A DNA stretch of 64,000 bases from Phlebotomus papatasi (GCF_024763615.1 NC_077222.1:56296001-56360000); one strand, 5' to 3'. Counted from the stretch's first letter, positions 12,496 to 23,597 are shown. Notes: generated from the letters alone by a model not told the origin. Program-made: numbers and translations.

Positions 12496-12906
12496 TTATT
12501 TTTCGCTAAATTGTTTCATTGCAAATTCGAAATGTGCTATTCTCTGATGTGAAAACATTATGAACTGTATTCGAATCTCTAGCGAGTTGCTTCCGTAGAA
12601 CTTTTGTAAAAGTATATTGAATTCTTCCTTAAGCCATAAGCAATCCGAAACAACAAAGTTTTCTAGACTGTAAGAAATTGTGGGGTTGAGGAGAATGTAA
12701 AATGCCAAGGATATTTTTTCAAAGATATTTCTTGGTTTGGTTAAACTGTCAAAAATACGTTTTAAATGAAATAACTGTTGACATAGTGAAATGTGTTTGC
12801 ATTTTAGATATTCCTCTATTGAAGTTATTTCAATAAATAAATCTTGTGACTTTATAAATAAAACTTTCAACTGTCTACTAAATAATTCAAAAGGAAATGA
12901 CCACAA
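12496..12906 (-). CDS. Open frame resembling a chemoreceptor (7tm_7) C-terminal exon
   Basis: This is a 136-codon minus-strand frame without an upstream in-frame ATG; a stop lies at 12913-12915. A likely acceptor inside it (TTATTTAG, near residue 10) would make it an exon. The composition is leucine and aromatic rich. A central KCKHISLC segment followed by a hydrophobic stretch (FYILLNPTISY), then LKEEFNILLQKFYG and a SLEIRIQFIMFSHQ segment, recall the intracellular loop and last helices of insect gustatory receptors. In that family a heptahelical cation channel detects tastants in sensory neuron membranes. The usual TYxxxxxQF ending is absent, so it may be divergent, a relic, or unrelated. 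A protein profile search would decide. Confidence 0.3.
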   Translation of the reverse strand: MWSFPFELFSRQLKVLFIKSQDLFIEITSIEEYLKCKHISLCQQLFHLKRIFDSLTKPRNIFEKISLAFYILLNPTISYSLENFVVSDCLWLKEEFNILLQKFYGSNSLEIRIQFIMFSHQRIAHFEFAMKQFSEK

Positions 12907-13591
12907 GAAAATTTATAAATATACTGCAAACAGCTATTTCAAATGGTAGTGGTGTGAGAAAAGTAATCAAGAGATTTACCACCCTATTTTGAATACTTTA
13001 ACCAACCAATTTAATCAATCATTTTGTATTATTCCACAGTGCTTTCACCCGTCAAAATATAATTGGATTTTCTATTTTTCGTCTTACTGAATGATTCAGT
13101 TTGAAAAGTTAGGATTTCAGTGACCACAGAAAGGACTGTAATTCAATTCAATACTCAGACACGAAGATTTGGTGATTTTTTTTAGAGCTCAAAGTGAAGA
13201 CGAGTACAAAATTTAAATTTTATTTCACCTCAAACCACCTTAAACGTAAATTCTATGAATGGTGATTTTTAAGGGAGATAATTAAACAATTTTCCAAGGG
13301 TCGTGTTATCCGTAGAAAGTGACGAAAGGATTTTTTTGTTAATGTTGTATTTGGCATCCTTCAGTCTCTGTAGCAGAATACTAAATGAAGTGATTAAAAA
13401 TAAACAAAGTCATTAATGAAAATGAGAGGGAAAGTAAAGTGCGAGCAAAAACTCCAAAACACTTCATATAAGAATTAAATCCTTGTGATGTAATCTTTTC
13501 TCATGTATTTTTCTTTAAACATTTCTTTTTGAAGCACAGATTATGAAAGCAGGAGGAAAAAATGACAAGAACATATACGATCTTTAAGAAA
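12907..13591. other. No feature recognised
   Basis: AT-rich sequence between the candidate chemoreceptor frame and a palindromic MITE. Earlier exons of the minus-strand frame could lie here but I could not define them. Confidence 0.45.
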
Positions 13592-13593
13592 TA

Positions 13594-13825
13594 GGGTAAA
13601 GTGGTACAAGTTGGACAATGGTACAATTTGGACAGGGCTTTTTGTCTTGATAAATTTAGTACTTCATTTTTATTTGTATATTTTTAATGCTTTAGTTTTA
13701 TAATTTGGTTCCTTGTGTTTAAAAACAAATTTTGTACTGTATTTATCAAGAAAAAAGCCATGTCCAATTTGTACCGGCGAATTGTCCAACTTGTAACACT
13801 AATTCCAAATTATATCACTTTACCC
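13594..13825. mobile_element. Palindromic TA-GGG MITE, 232 bp
   Basis: TA precedes GGGTAAAGTGGTACAAGTTG on the left. On the right the inverted GGGTAAAGTGATATAATTTG ends at TA. Inside the end the word GTACAAGTTGGACA is followed by a variant copy, GTACAATTTGGACA. The inverted match extends to TTCTTGATAAAT near the centre. A further copy begins at 63960. Confidence 0.8.
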
Positions 13826-13954
13826 TAGTGAAATAGAATTGAATCAAACTTAAGACTAGACACCAAAAAATTTCGAACGCTTTCAATTCTCACTCAAAAT
13901 ATATCTAACATGGCTAATTAAATATATTATTAAAAGCTTCATAAAGGATTATAG

Positions 13955-14145
13955 GAGAATTTTTTATGTTTTCACAAGGCATTATTTCCAAAACTCAGAA
14001 AAATATCTTGAAATTTTGTATAGCACTTAGTATACTCACATAGTATAGACTTTATTAAAATAACTCGATTAGGGGAAAGTACTCTCCCTTCGAACGTTTA
14101 TGACTTCAAATAATGTGAATTTTCTTTTATTTTTCCTGAATGACT
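13955..14145. mobile_element. Fragments of two TA-GGGG MITE families
   Basis: 13955-14045 is the reverse complement of the interior of the MITE at 23378-23595 (GCATTATTTCCAAAAC, ATCTTGAAATTTTGTATA, CACTTAGTATACTCAC). From 14072, after TA, GGGGAAAGTACTCTCCCTTC leads into AATAATGTGAATTTTCTTTT, the same order as at 63868-63940. Neither piece has a visible partner end. Confidence 0.6.
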
Positions 14146-14273
14146 TACATAAATTATCACATAATTATCAATAATTGAACACAGTTTTAGGTGACGAATA
14201 TTTCCTTTTATTGTTATAAGAAAAGTTAGTAAAGCTATTTTTAAAATCATTAAATTAAAATTTATTTTCAGAA

Positions 14274-14382
14274 TGGGGATCTCAGTGGCGCAATAGGCAA
14301 GACCGTTTTGGCTTTTGGCAAATAGATCCCCGGCTTGACTTACAGTTATTTCTTCAAGTCCCGGCCGATGCAAAGAGCTAAA
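14274..14382 (+). mobile_element. tRNA-derived SINE head
   Basis: CTCAGTGGCGCAATAGGC resembles a pol III A box and TTCAAGTCCCGGCC a B box, about 55 bases apart. The ends do not pair as a tRNA acceptor stem, so a SINE is more likely than a tRNA gene. The B-box side (AAGTCCCGGCCGATGCAAA) matches the SINE at 63690-63793 on the other strand (AAGTCCCGCCCGGTGCAAA), so both may be one family. Confidence 0.55.
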
Positions 14383-14889
14383 TGTATGATTTAGATAATT
14401 TTCATATGTAATATTTAATACAAAACCTATCAAGACCGGTAAAATTCTCCGGTTTATAAACTTTTTAAAATTAATACATTACTTAAACGGTACAATGTCG
14501 CTAGCAAACTTTACGAATTTCTTAAAATATGTATGTATTATATTTTTAAGTGTTTCAGTTCTAAATTTTCTTTTTTTTTTGAGAAATATTTGTTGAGTAT
14601 CATACCTATCGCGGTCTGTCATTTGACTGAGCGTGCTAGGAATAACGACCGAAAACGATCGGTACACAGAGAAAAATTACCCTCTAAATTCAAGAAAAAA
14701 ATACTCTAACTAAGGGTTCGATTTTGCTCCAAGCAATTTTTTTCTTAAATTTCGCTTAAATTAAGAAAAAATTTCTATAAGAGCATTTTCTTAAATTTTA
14801 GAGTACGATGGTTTTGAAATTCAGTAGCTTTGAATTTAGACTTTTTTACTCTTAAATTTAGAGAAAAATAGTTTTAAATTTGTAGCAAA

Positions 14890-17800
14890 AATGGTTTTGA
14901 TTTTAGAGTATCATGGTTTTGATTTTAGAGTATTGTGGTTTTGATTTTAGAGCATTGTGGTTTTGATTTTAGAGCATTGTGGTTTTGACTTTAGAAACTT
15001 ATGGGTTTGATTTTAGAGTATCATGGTTTTGATTTTAGAAACTTATGGTTTTGATTTTAGAAACTTATGGGTTTGATTTTAGAAACTTATGGTTTTGATT
15101 TTAGAAACTTATGGGTTTGATTTTAGAAACTTATGGTTTTGATTTTAGAAACTTATGGTTTTGATTTTAGAGTACCATGGTTTTGATTTTAGAGTATCAT
15201 GGTTTTGATTTTAGAGTATTGTGGTTTTGATTTTAGAGTATCATGGTTTTGATTTTAGAGAATTGTGGTTTTGATTTTAGAAACTTATGGTTTTGATTTT
15301 AGAAACTTATGGGTTTGATTTTAGAAACTTATGGTTTTGATTTTAGAAACTTATGGGTTTGATTTTAGAAACTTATGGGTTTGATTTTAGAAACTTATGG
15401 TTTTGATTTTAGAGTATTGTGGTTTTGATTTTAGAGTACCATGGTTTTGATTTTAGAGTCTCATGGTTTTGATTTTAGAGTACCATGGTTTTGATTTTAG
15501 AGTACCATGGTTTTGATTTTAGAGTACCATGGTTTTGATTGTAGAGTACCATGGTTTTAATTTTAGGGTACCATGGTTTTGATTTTAGAGTACCATGGTT
15601 TTGATTTTAGAGTACCATGGTTTTGATTTTAGAGTACCATGGTTTTGATTTTGGAGTGTTTGCTGTGTTGATTGTCGAGTATTGCTGGTTCTGAAAGTAG
15701 AGTATTCTGAGGTTTTGAATCAAGGCAATTTGAGGGTTTTTTTGTGAATGTTATATATTTCATTCTTTACCTTTTTCCACGTGATGCATATGATGCGCGC
15801 GTATTCACTTCCATGAAACTCTCATATGCATCTTTCATTTCAATTTTCTATATGAACTTTGCCAATCGGAATTTACCTCCACTGAAGTATGTTGCTTAAT
15901 CTGAAATATTTAAGAGTATAATGGTTTTGATTTTAGAGTATCAAGGCTTAGAACCTCTCATAGTCTGTCTTAGTTCGATATTTTTATATAAACTTTTCCA
16001 ATCGGAATTCATCTCCACTGAAGTATGTTGCTTAATCTGAAATATTTAAGACTAATATGGTTTTGATTTTAGAATATTATTGTCTTGCTTTTAGAGTACA
16101 TTGGTTTTGATGTTGGTCTATTGTGGTTTTGAATTCTTTTAGAGTATTGGGGATTTGATTTTAGACTATTGTGGTGATGATTCTACAGCATTGTGGTTTT
16201 GATTTTAGAGTATCGTGGTTTTGATTTTAGAGTATTATAGTTTTGATTTTAGAGCATTGTGGTTTTGATTTTAGAAACTTATGGTTTTGATTTTAGAGTA
16301 TTATGATTTTGATTTTAGAAACTCATGGTTTTGATTTTAGAGTATCATGGTTTTGATTTTAGAGTATTGTGGTTTTGATTTTAGAAACTTATGGTTTTGA
16401 TTTTAGAGTATCATGGTTTTGATTTTAGAGTATCATGGTTTTGATTTTAGAAACTCATAGTTTTGATTTTAGAGTATTATGGTTTTGATTTTTGAGTATC
16501 ATGGTTTTGATTTTAGAGTATCATGATTTTGATTTTAGAGTATTGTGGTTTTGATTTTAGAGTATTGTGGTTTTGATTTTAGAGTATTGTGGTTTTGATT
16601 TTAGAGTATTGTGGTTTTGATTTTAGAGTATCATGGTTTTGATTTTAGAAACTCATGGTTTTGATTTTAGAGTATTATGGTTTTGATTTTAGAGTATCAT
16701 GGTTTTGATTTTAGAGTATCATGGTTTTGATTTTAGAAACTCATGGTTTTGATTTTAGAAACTCATGGTTTTGATTTTAGAGTATCATGGTTTTGATTTT
16801 AGAGTACTGTGGTTTTGATTTTAGAGTATTGTGGTTTTGATTTTAGAAACTTATGGTTTTGATTTTAGAGTATCATGGTTTTGATTTTAGAAACTCATAG
16901 TTTTGATTTTAGAAACTCATGGTTTTGATTTTAGAGTATCATGGTTTTGATTTTAGAGTACTGTGGTTTTGATTTTAGAGTATTGTGGTTTTGATTTTAG
17001 AAACTTATGGTTTTGATTTTAGAGTATCATGGTTTTGATTTTAGAAACTCATAGTTTTGATTTTAGAGTATTATGGTTTTGATTTTAGAGTATCATGGTT
17101 TTGATTTTAGAGTATCGTGGTTTTGATTTTAGAGTATCATGGTTTTGATTTTAGAGTATTATCGTTTTGATTTTAGAGTATCATGGTTTTGATTTTAGAG
17201 TATCATGGTTTTGATTTTAGAAACTCATGGTTTTGATTTTAGAAACTCATGGTTTTGATTTTAGAGTATCATGGTTTTGATTTTAGAGTACTGTGGTTTT
17301 GATTTTAGAGTATTGTGGTTTTGATTTTAGAAACTTATGGTTTTGATTTTAGAGTATCATGGTTTTGATTTTAGAAACTCATAGTTTTGATTTTAGAGTA
17401 TTATGGTTTTGATTTTAGAGTATCATGGTTTTGATTTTAGAGTATCGTGGTTTTGATTTTAGAGTATCATGGTTTTGATTTTAGAGTATTGTGGTTTTGA
17501 TTTTAGAGTATCATGGTTTTCATTTTAGAGTATTGTGGTTTTGATTTTAGAGTATTGTGGTTTTGATTTTAGAGTATTGTGGTTTTGATTTTAGAGTATT
17601 GTGGTTTTGATTTTAGAGTATCATGGTTTTGATTTTAGAAACTCATGGTTTTGATTTAAGAGTATCATGGTTTTGATTTAAGAGTATCATGGTTTTGATT
17701 TTAGAGTATCATGGTTTTGATTTTAGAAACTCATGGTTTTGATTTTAGAGTATCATGGTTTTGATTTTAGAGTATCATGGTTTTGATTTTAGAGTATTAT

Positions 17801-18752
17801 GGTTTTGATTTTAGAGTATCATGGTTTTGATTTTAGAGTATCATGGTTTTGATTTTAGAGTATCATGGTTTTGATTTTAGAAACTCATGGTTTTGATTTA
17901 AGAGTATCATGGTTATGATTTTAGAGTATCATGATTTTGATTTTAGAAACTCATGGTTTTGATTTTAGAGTATCATGGTTTTGATTTTAGAGTATCATGG
18001 TTTTGATTTTAGAGTATTGTGGTTTTGATTTTAGACACTTATGGTTTTGATTTTAGAGTATTATGGTTTTGATTTTAGAGTATCATGGTTTTGATTTTAG
18101 AGTATCGTGGTTTTGATTTTAGATTATCATGGTTTTGATTTTAGAGTATTGTGGTTTTGATTTTAGAGTATCATGGTTTTGATTTTAGAGTATCGTGGTT
18201 TTGATTTTAGAATATTATGGTTTTGATTTTAGAGTATCATGGTTTTGATTTTAGAAACCTATGGGTTTGATTTTAGAGTATCATGGTTTTGATTTTAGAG
18301 TATCATGGTTTTGATTTAAGAGTATCGTAGTTTTGATTTTAGAAACTTATGGTTTTGATTTTAGAGTATTGTGCTTTTGATTTTAGAAACTTATGGTTTT
18401 GATTTTAGAGTATTATGGTTTTGATTTTAGAGTATCGTGGTTTTGATTTTTGAGTATCATGGTTTTGATTTTAGAGTATCGTGGTTTTGATTTTAGAGTA
18501 TTATGGTTTTGATTTTAGAGTATCATGGTTTTGATTTTAGAGTAACGTGGTTTTGATTTTAGAGTATTATGGTTTTGATTTTAGAGTATCATGGTTTTGA
18601 TTTTAGAGTATTGTGGTTTTGATTTTAGAGTATCATGGTTTTGATTTTAGAAACTTATGGTTTTGATTTTAGAGTATGATGGTTTCGATTTTAGAGTATC
18701 AAGGTTTTGATTTTAGAAACTTATGGTTTTGATTTTAGAGTATTATGGTTTT
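14890..18752 (+). repeat. Left arm: tandem 22-bp repeat array
   Basis: Each unit has a near-constant 14-base core, GGTTTTGATTTTAG, followed by one of a small set of 8-base words such as AGTATCAT, AGTATTGT, AGTATTAT, AGTACCAT, AAACTTAT or AAACTCAT. The part before 15650 favours AAACTTAT and AGTACCAT; the part after 16193 favours AGTATCAT and AGTATTGT. A longer-order pattern is visible: the unit ending AGTACTGT recurs at 16805, 16959 and 17289, i.e. 7 and then 15 units apart, with matching neighbours. Confidence 0.9.
15651..16192. other. Non-repeat island within the left arm
   Basis: The 22-bp order breaks down here. A block of about 60 bases (CCAATCGGAATT, CTCCACTGAAGTATGTTGCT, TAATCTGAAATATTTAAG) occurs twice, at about 15855 and 15991, some 136 bases apart. 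Diverged 22-bp units lie between and around the copies. No reading frame is evident. Confidence 0.7.
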
Positions 18753-21035
18753 TCTAAAATCAAAACCCTGATACTCTAGAATCAAAATTATAATACTCTA
18801 ATATCAAAACCATAAGTTTCTAAAATCAAACCCATAAGTTTCTAAAATCAAAACCACGATACTCCAAATTCAAAACCATAATACTCTAAAATCAAAACCA
18901 TGACACTCTAAAATCAAAACCCTGATACTCTAAAATCAAAACCATGAGACTCTAAAATCAAAACCATAATATTTTAAAATCAAAACCATGAGTTTCTAAA
19001 ATCAAACCCATAAGCTTCTAAAATCAAACCCATAAGTTTCTAAAGTCAAAACAATAAGTTTTTTTAAAAAAAAAAACCACGATACTCTAAAATCAAAACC
19101 ATAATACTCTAAAATCAAAACCATGGGACTCTAAAATCAAAACCCTGATACTCTAAAATCAAAACCATAATACTCTAAAATCAAAACCATGATACTCTAA
19201 AATCAAAACCATGAGACTCTAAAATCAAAACCATGAGACTCTAAAATCAAAACACTGATACTCTAAAATCAAAACCCTGATACTCTAAAATCAAAACCAT
19301 AAGTTTCTAAAATCAAACCCATAAGTTTCTAAAATCAAAACCGCAATGCTCTAAAATCAAAACCATGATACTCTAAAATCAAAACCCTGATACTCTAAAA
19401 TCAAAACCATGAGACTCTAAAATCAAAACCATGATACTCTAAAATCAAAACCATAATACTCTAAAATCAAAACCATAAGTTTCTAAAATCAAACCCATAA
19501 GTTTCTAAAATCAAAACCGTAAGTTTCTAAAATCAAACCCATAGGTTTCTAAAGTCAAAACCACGATACTCTAAAATCAAAACCATAATACTCTAAAATC
19601 AAACCCATGAGTTTCTAAAATCAAACCCATAAGTTTCTAAAATCAAAACCACAAGTTTCTAAAATCAAAACCACAATGCTCTAAAATCAAAACCACGATA
19701 CTCTAAAATCAAAACCATAATACTCTAAAATCAAACCCATGAGTTTCTAAAATCAAACCCAGAAGTTTCTAAAAACAAAACCATAAGTTTCTAAAATCAA
19801 AACCACAATGCTCTAAAATCAAAACCACGATACTCTAAAATCAAAACCATGAGACTCTAAAATCAAAACCACAATACTCTAAAATCAAAACCATGATAAT
19901 CTAAAATCAAAACCACGATACTCTAAAATCAAAACCATGATACTCTAAAATCAAAACCATAATACTCTAAAATCAAAACCACAATACTCTAAAATCAAAA
20001 CCATGATACTCTTAAATCAAAACCATAATACTCTTAAATCAAAACCATAATACTCTAAAATCAAAACCATGATACTCTAAAATCAAAACCATGAGACTCT
20101 AAAATCAAAACCATGAGACTCTAAAATCAAAACACTGATACTCTAAAATCAAAACCCTGATACTCTAAAATCAAAACCATAAGTTTCTAAAATCAAACCC
20201 ATAAGTTTCTAAAATCAAAACCGCAATGCTCTAAAATCAAAACCATGATACTCTAAAATCAAAACCCTGATACTCTAAAATCAAAACCATGAGACTCTAA
20301 AATCAAAACCATGATACTCTAAAATCAAAACCATAATACTCTAAAATCAAAACCATAAGTTTCTAAAATCAAACCCATAAGTTTCTAAAATCAAAACCGT
20401 AAGTTTCTAAAATCAAACCCATAGGTTTCTAAAGTCAAAACCACGATACTCTAAAATCAAAACCATAATACTCTAAAATCAAACCCATGAGTTTCTAAAA
20501 TCAAACCCAGAAGTTTCTAAAAACAAAACCATAAGTTTCTAAAATCAAAACCACAATGCTCTAAAATCAAAACCACGATACTCTAAAATCAAAACCATGA
20601 GACTCTAAAATCAAAACCATAATACTCTAAAATCAAACCCATAAGTTTCTAAAATCGAACCCATAAGTTTCTAAAATCAAACCCATAAGTTTCTAAAATC
20701 AAAACCATAAGTTTCTAAAATCAAACCCATAAGTTTCTAAAAACAGAACCATAAGTTTCTAAAATCAAAACCACAATGCTCTAAAATCAAAACCACGATA
20801 CTCTAAAATCAAAACCATGAGACTCTAAAATCAAAACCCTGATACTCTAAAATCAAAACCATGAGACTCTAAAATAAAAAACCCATAAGTTTCTAAAATC
20901 AAACCCATAAGTTTCTAAAATCAAACCCATAAGTTTCTAAAATCAAAACCACAATACTCTAAAATCAAAACCACGATACTCTAAAATCAAACCCATAAGT
21001 TTCTAAAATCAAAACCACAATACTCTAAAATCAAG
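18753..21035 (-). repeat. Right arm: inverted 22-bp repeat array
   Basis: The same unit appears in reverse complement (CTAAAATCAAAACC plus a word). A block at 19161-19628 is repeated at 20041-20508, exactly 880 bases (40 units) apart. A following block at 19758 recurs at 20506, 748 bases (34 units) apart. The order of words going out from the centre differs from the left arm, so the arms amplified independently. Confidence 0.9.
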
Positions 21036-21400
21036 ACCATAATAGTATAATAGAATTCAAAACCACTATACTCTTATTTCGAAACGATGATTTCGCTAAG
21101 ATCAAAACCAAAATAGTCTTAACTCGAAACCTCTATACTCTAAAATCAAAACCATGACCTTCTAACTTTAAAACTTCTGTATGCTCTATCAGTGTTCAAA
21201 ACTACGATTCTCTAAAATCAAACCCACTGTTCTCCTATTATTAAGCACAATTTATTCTATTTTTTAAACTATCATACTCTTTTAGAGAAATTCAAGCGCA
21301 AAATATCTCAATTATAGGGGAAAATAGTTTGAAATTCTTGTACTCTTGATTCAAAACCACGTTTCTTAATTTTTTCTAACTCAAAATTTTTCTCTGTGTA

Positions 21401-22099
21401 GGTTTAGTGTTAACGTAATTTAATGTACCTTCGCCCAACAACTCCAGAAGTATGTAAGATGCATCCATACCATGGGAAGGCGCTCCTGGGGCGGTGTACA
21501 CAATGGACTCAGCAGATTTTTCCACTACAGGATATTCGACATTGTAAAAATGATTACCTTGTAATACAAATTTCTATAAATAGGATTAATAACAAAAATT
21601 TTACAAAATTCTAACCTGCATCAAATTGTATTACCAAATTGACTAAATATACACATGAGAAGAGAGATTTTGAATTTAAGAGTTAAAAGTTTAATTTAAG
21701 TTACTTTTTAAAACTATGAAAAGATCATCAGCCTGGCCAGATTTCAAACCTTGTGAATATAACATTTTTTTCTCCATAGTAAAAATGCTATTCTATAACT
21801 GTTAAGAGCAAGTAGGCTACTTTCTAATAAGAACTTATGTTCAATGGAATAAAAAAAGTATTATTTGAAAGCAGATGCGTTCGGAAACTAACCACCTTCC
21901 CTTATTTGCAAACATCTGCGAGATTTTCAATTTTCGTCAGTGTTAACTTGCATAAAGATAGTTTATGAGGACTTTTCATCAAAATATGCTAATTTTGTAA
22001 AGTCCATAATATGAGTAGATATAAGATTTTTAAATGAATTTAAAATTCAATTTTATTTTCATTCGATATTCATATGACATTTATGTTCAACAGTATTGC
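21401..22099. other. No feature recognised
   Basis: AT-rich sequence between the foldback element and a TTAA MITE. A 63-codon frame at 21423-21614 has an ATG but no recognisable motif. Confidence 0.45.
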
Positions 22100-22103
22100 T
22101 TAA

Positions 22104-22225
22104 CCCTTTAAGGACGATAGGGACACCGGTGTCCAAAAAAAAAAATATTCCTCTGGCCTACTAAAGAAGTCAGAAAAAGTGATTTTTTCTGACCCCTCAT
22201 TTTTGACCCTATCGTCCTTAAATGG
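22104..22225. mobile_element. Short TTAA-flanked MITE, piggyBac-like
   Basis: TTAA (22100-22103) is followed by CCCTTTAAGGACGATAGGG. The right end is the inverted CCCTATCGTCCTTAAATGG followed by TTAA (22226-22229). TTAA duplication with a C-rich terminal repeat is the piggyBac pattern. A decayed relative of the end (CCATTAAGGACGATTGACCC) lies near 38121. Confidence 0.8.
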
Positions 22226-22348
22226 TTAACCAAGTTTATTGGTATAATTGGCATTGCTAATCTGCGTTTAAATATGTGATTCAACACTTTGAATTAATAT
22301 TAATATTTAAATTTAAAATATTATTAAAATTTAATAATTGTATAAAGC

Positions 22349-22547
22349 GGTCTTCAGACTAGAGGCTTAGCCTAGTTCCCAAAGGTCTCAAAATCCTAAA
22401 TGGCGAGCAATTTCATTATTTTTTGAGACCTTAATAGGTCATTTATCTTTTATAAACCAAGTCTAAGTTAAATTTTTCTAATAAATCGCGATTGATAAGA
22501 AATTAGAGCACTTAAGCCGAATAGCTAAGCCATAGGTCTGAAGCCGG
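22349..22547. mobile_element. hAT-like MITE with 8-bp duplication
   Basis: TATAAAGC occurs on both flanks (22341-22348 and 22548-22555). The ends match as inverted repeats around CTTCAGAC and GGCTTAG. An 8-bp target duplication fits the hAT superfamily. A second copy in the opposite orientation is at 42063-42260. Confidence 0.7.
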
Positions 22548-22687
22548 TATAAAGCTTTCAATATTCATTCTCTCTTTGTGTATACATTAATTTGTTCTTA
22601 CTTTTTCCTTAGTTTTTTGACTTCCTCGGATTCCTGCAATATACTACATTCTCCTTTGGTTAAAATTGGAATCATATTTACTACAAA

Positions 22688-23086
22688 TTATGAAAGCCTT
22701 TTGGAGCTTTTCGACACAATCACAGTACAAGTTATGTCGCTAAGAATGTTATTACATCTTTTTAGAATATCTCTCAATAGAGTCTGTTTAGTTCTCAATG
22801 GTATATAACAACATCTTTTGTGATCAAATACATAAAGAAAGACATTGTGAAAGACTGGATGATGCCAAATAGTGCGTTGCCAAGATTCTATGTTTCTTGC
22901 ATATGTATATAAATTTCCATAAAACTCATATTGCAGATTGACAAAGATACTCCCAAGGAGTTTGTGTGCTTTCCATACGATTGACTCCGAATTTTCTCCC
23001 ACAATTTCACTCACAGAGTTCACCAACATGGCTTGGCAATGGCAATATTTGAGGGCTTTGTGGACTGTCGAATTGGCAGTATAGTT
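22688..23086 (-). CDS. Minus-strand open frame of unknown status
   Basis: From an ATG at 23029 the frame runs 113 codons. It stays open upstream to a good acceptor (CCTTTCTTAG, ending near 23087), giving about 132 codons. Composition is plausible for protein, with several Trp, Cys and His residues (ARNIESWQRTIWHHPVF). I recognise no family, see no downstream donor, and the frame ends at an ordinary stop. It could be a last exon, a relic or chance. Confidence 0.2.
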   Translation of the reverse strand, partial: NYTANSTVHKALKYCHCQAMLVNSVSEIVGENSESIVWKAHKLLGSIFVNLQYEFYGNLYTYARNIESWQRTIWHHPVFHNVFLYVFDHKRCCYIPLRTKQTLLRDILKRCNNILSDITCTVIVSKSSKRLS

Positions 23087-23377
23087 TATGTGGCTAGGCT
23101 AAGAAAGGTCCCGGCTGTTATGAAAATATGGATCAAAGGGTTACCCAAAATGGACGCTCAGACGACATTCTCAAATAGAGACCATAATTTATGAATCATT
23201 TGCCTTCATTCGCTTCAAATGGAAACTCAGACACTCTGCACTTTCAACCCAAACCTCTTTCAAGGAAGATGGCAAAAGAGGGATCACAAGGACGCTCCGG
23301 GGGATTGACTAAATACAGGTACGACGGAAGATAAAAAGTTATGAGAGTGAAAAGGTGTGAATGAATATTGATGTGTA

Positions 23378-23595
23378 GGGGAGAGTCTGCTGCATGTTTG
23401 AGATGCTGGTAATTTTGAGACGCGGTGGATTATTTTTTGATAAATGTGACAAAAATACTAATTGAGTTTTTTTTTAATCAAGTCTATATTAGTGAGTATA
23501 TTAAGTGTTATACAAAATTTCAAGATAATTTTCTGTTTTGGGAATAATGCCTTAAAGTTAAAACATAAAGAGTTTCAAACACGCCGGCTTTCCCC
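23378..23595. mobile_element. Palindromic TA-GGGG MITE, 218 bp
   Basis: TA then GGGGAGAGTCTGCTGCATG at the left; GCCGGCTTTCCCC then TA at the right. The ends match over the terminal GGGGARAG and then diverge, but TTTGAGA, CTCTTTA and ATTTTGAG-type words occur inverted inside. The interior recurs in reverse complement at 13955-14045, supporting a mobile unit. Confidence 0.7.
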
Positions 23596-23597
23596 TA

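Larger units (their letters stand above)
14665..21398. mobile_element. 6.7-kb foldback element with 22-bp repeat arms
   Basis: CACAGAGAAAAATT at 14665 has its inverted partner ending at 21398, and TA flanks both ends (14663-14664 and 21399-21400). Between them lie two arms of tandem 22-bp units: forward from about 14890 to 18752 and reverse-complemented from 18753 to about 21035. The switch is abrupt and almost without spacer. Near the termini the units decay into related, diverged sequence (TTAGAGTACGATGG, AATTTAGAGAAAAATAG), suggesting the array grew from the element's own subterminal sequence. No transposase is present, so movement would need enzymes in trans. A second element with similar ends is at 49545-51029. 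Long inverted arms of short repeats are a known foldback design, for example in Drosophila FB elements; homology to those is not claimed. Confidence 0.8.

Noticed and set aside
14890..21035. CRISPR array, because of regular repeats with a constant part and short variable words
   Set aside because: The variable words are 8 bases and drawn from a tiny recurring set, units are contiguous, orientation inverts midway, and all other features are eukaryotic. This is a satellite-like foldback.
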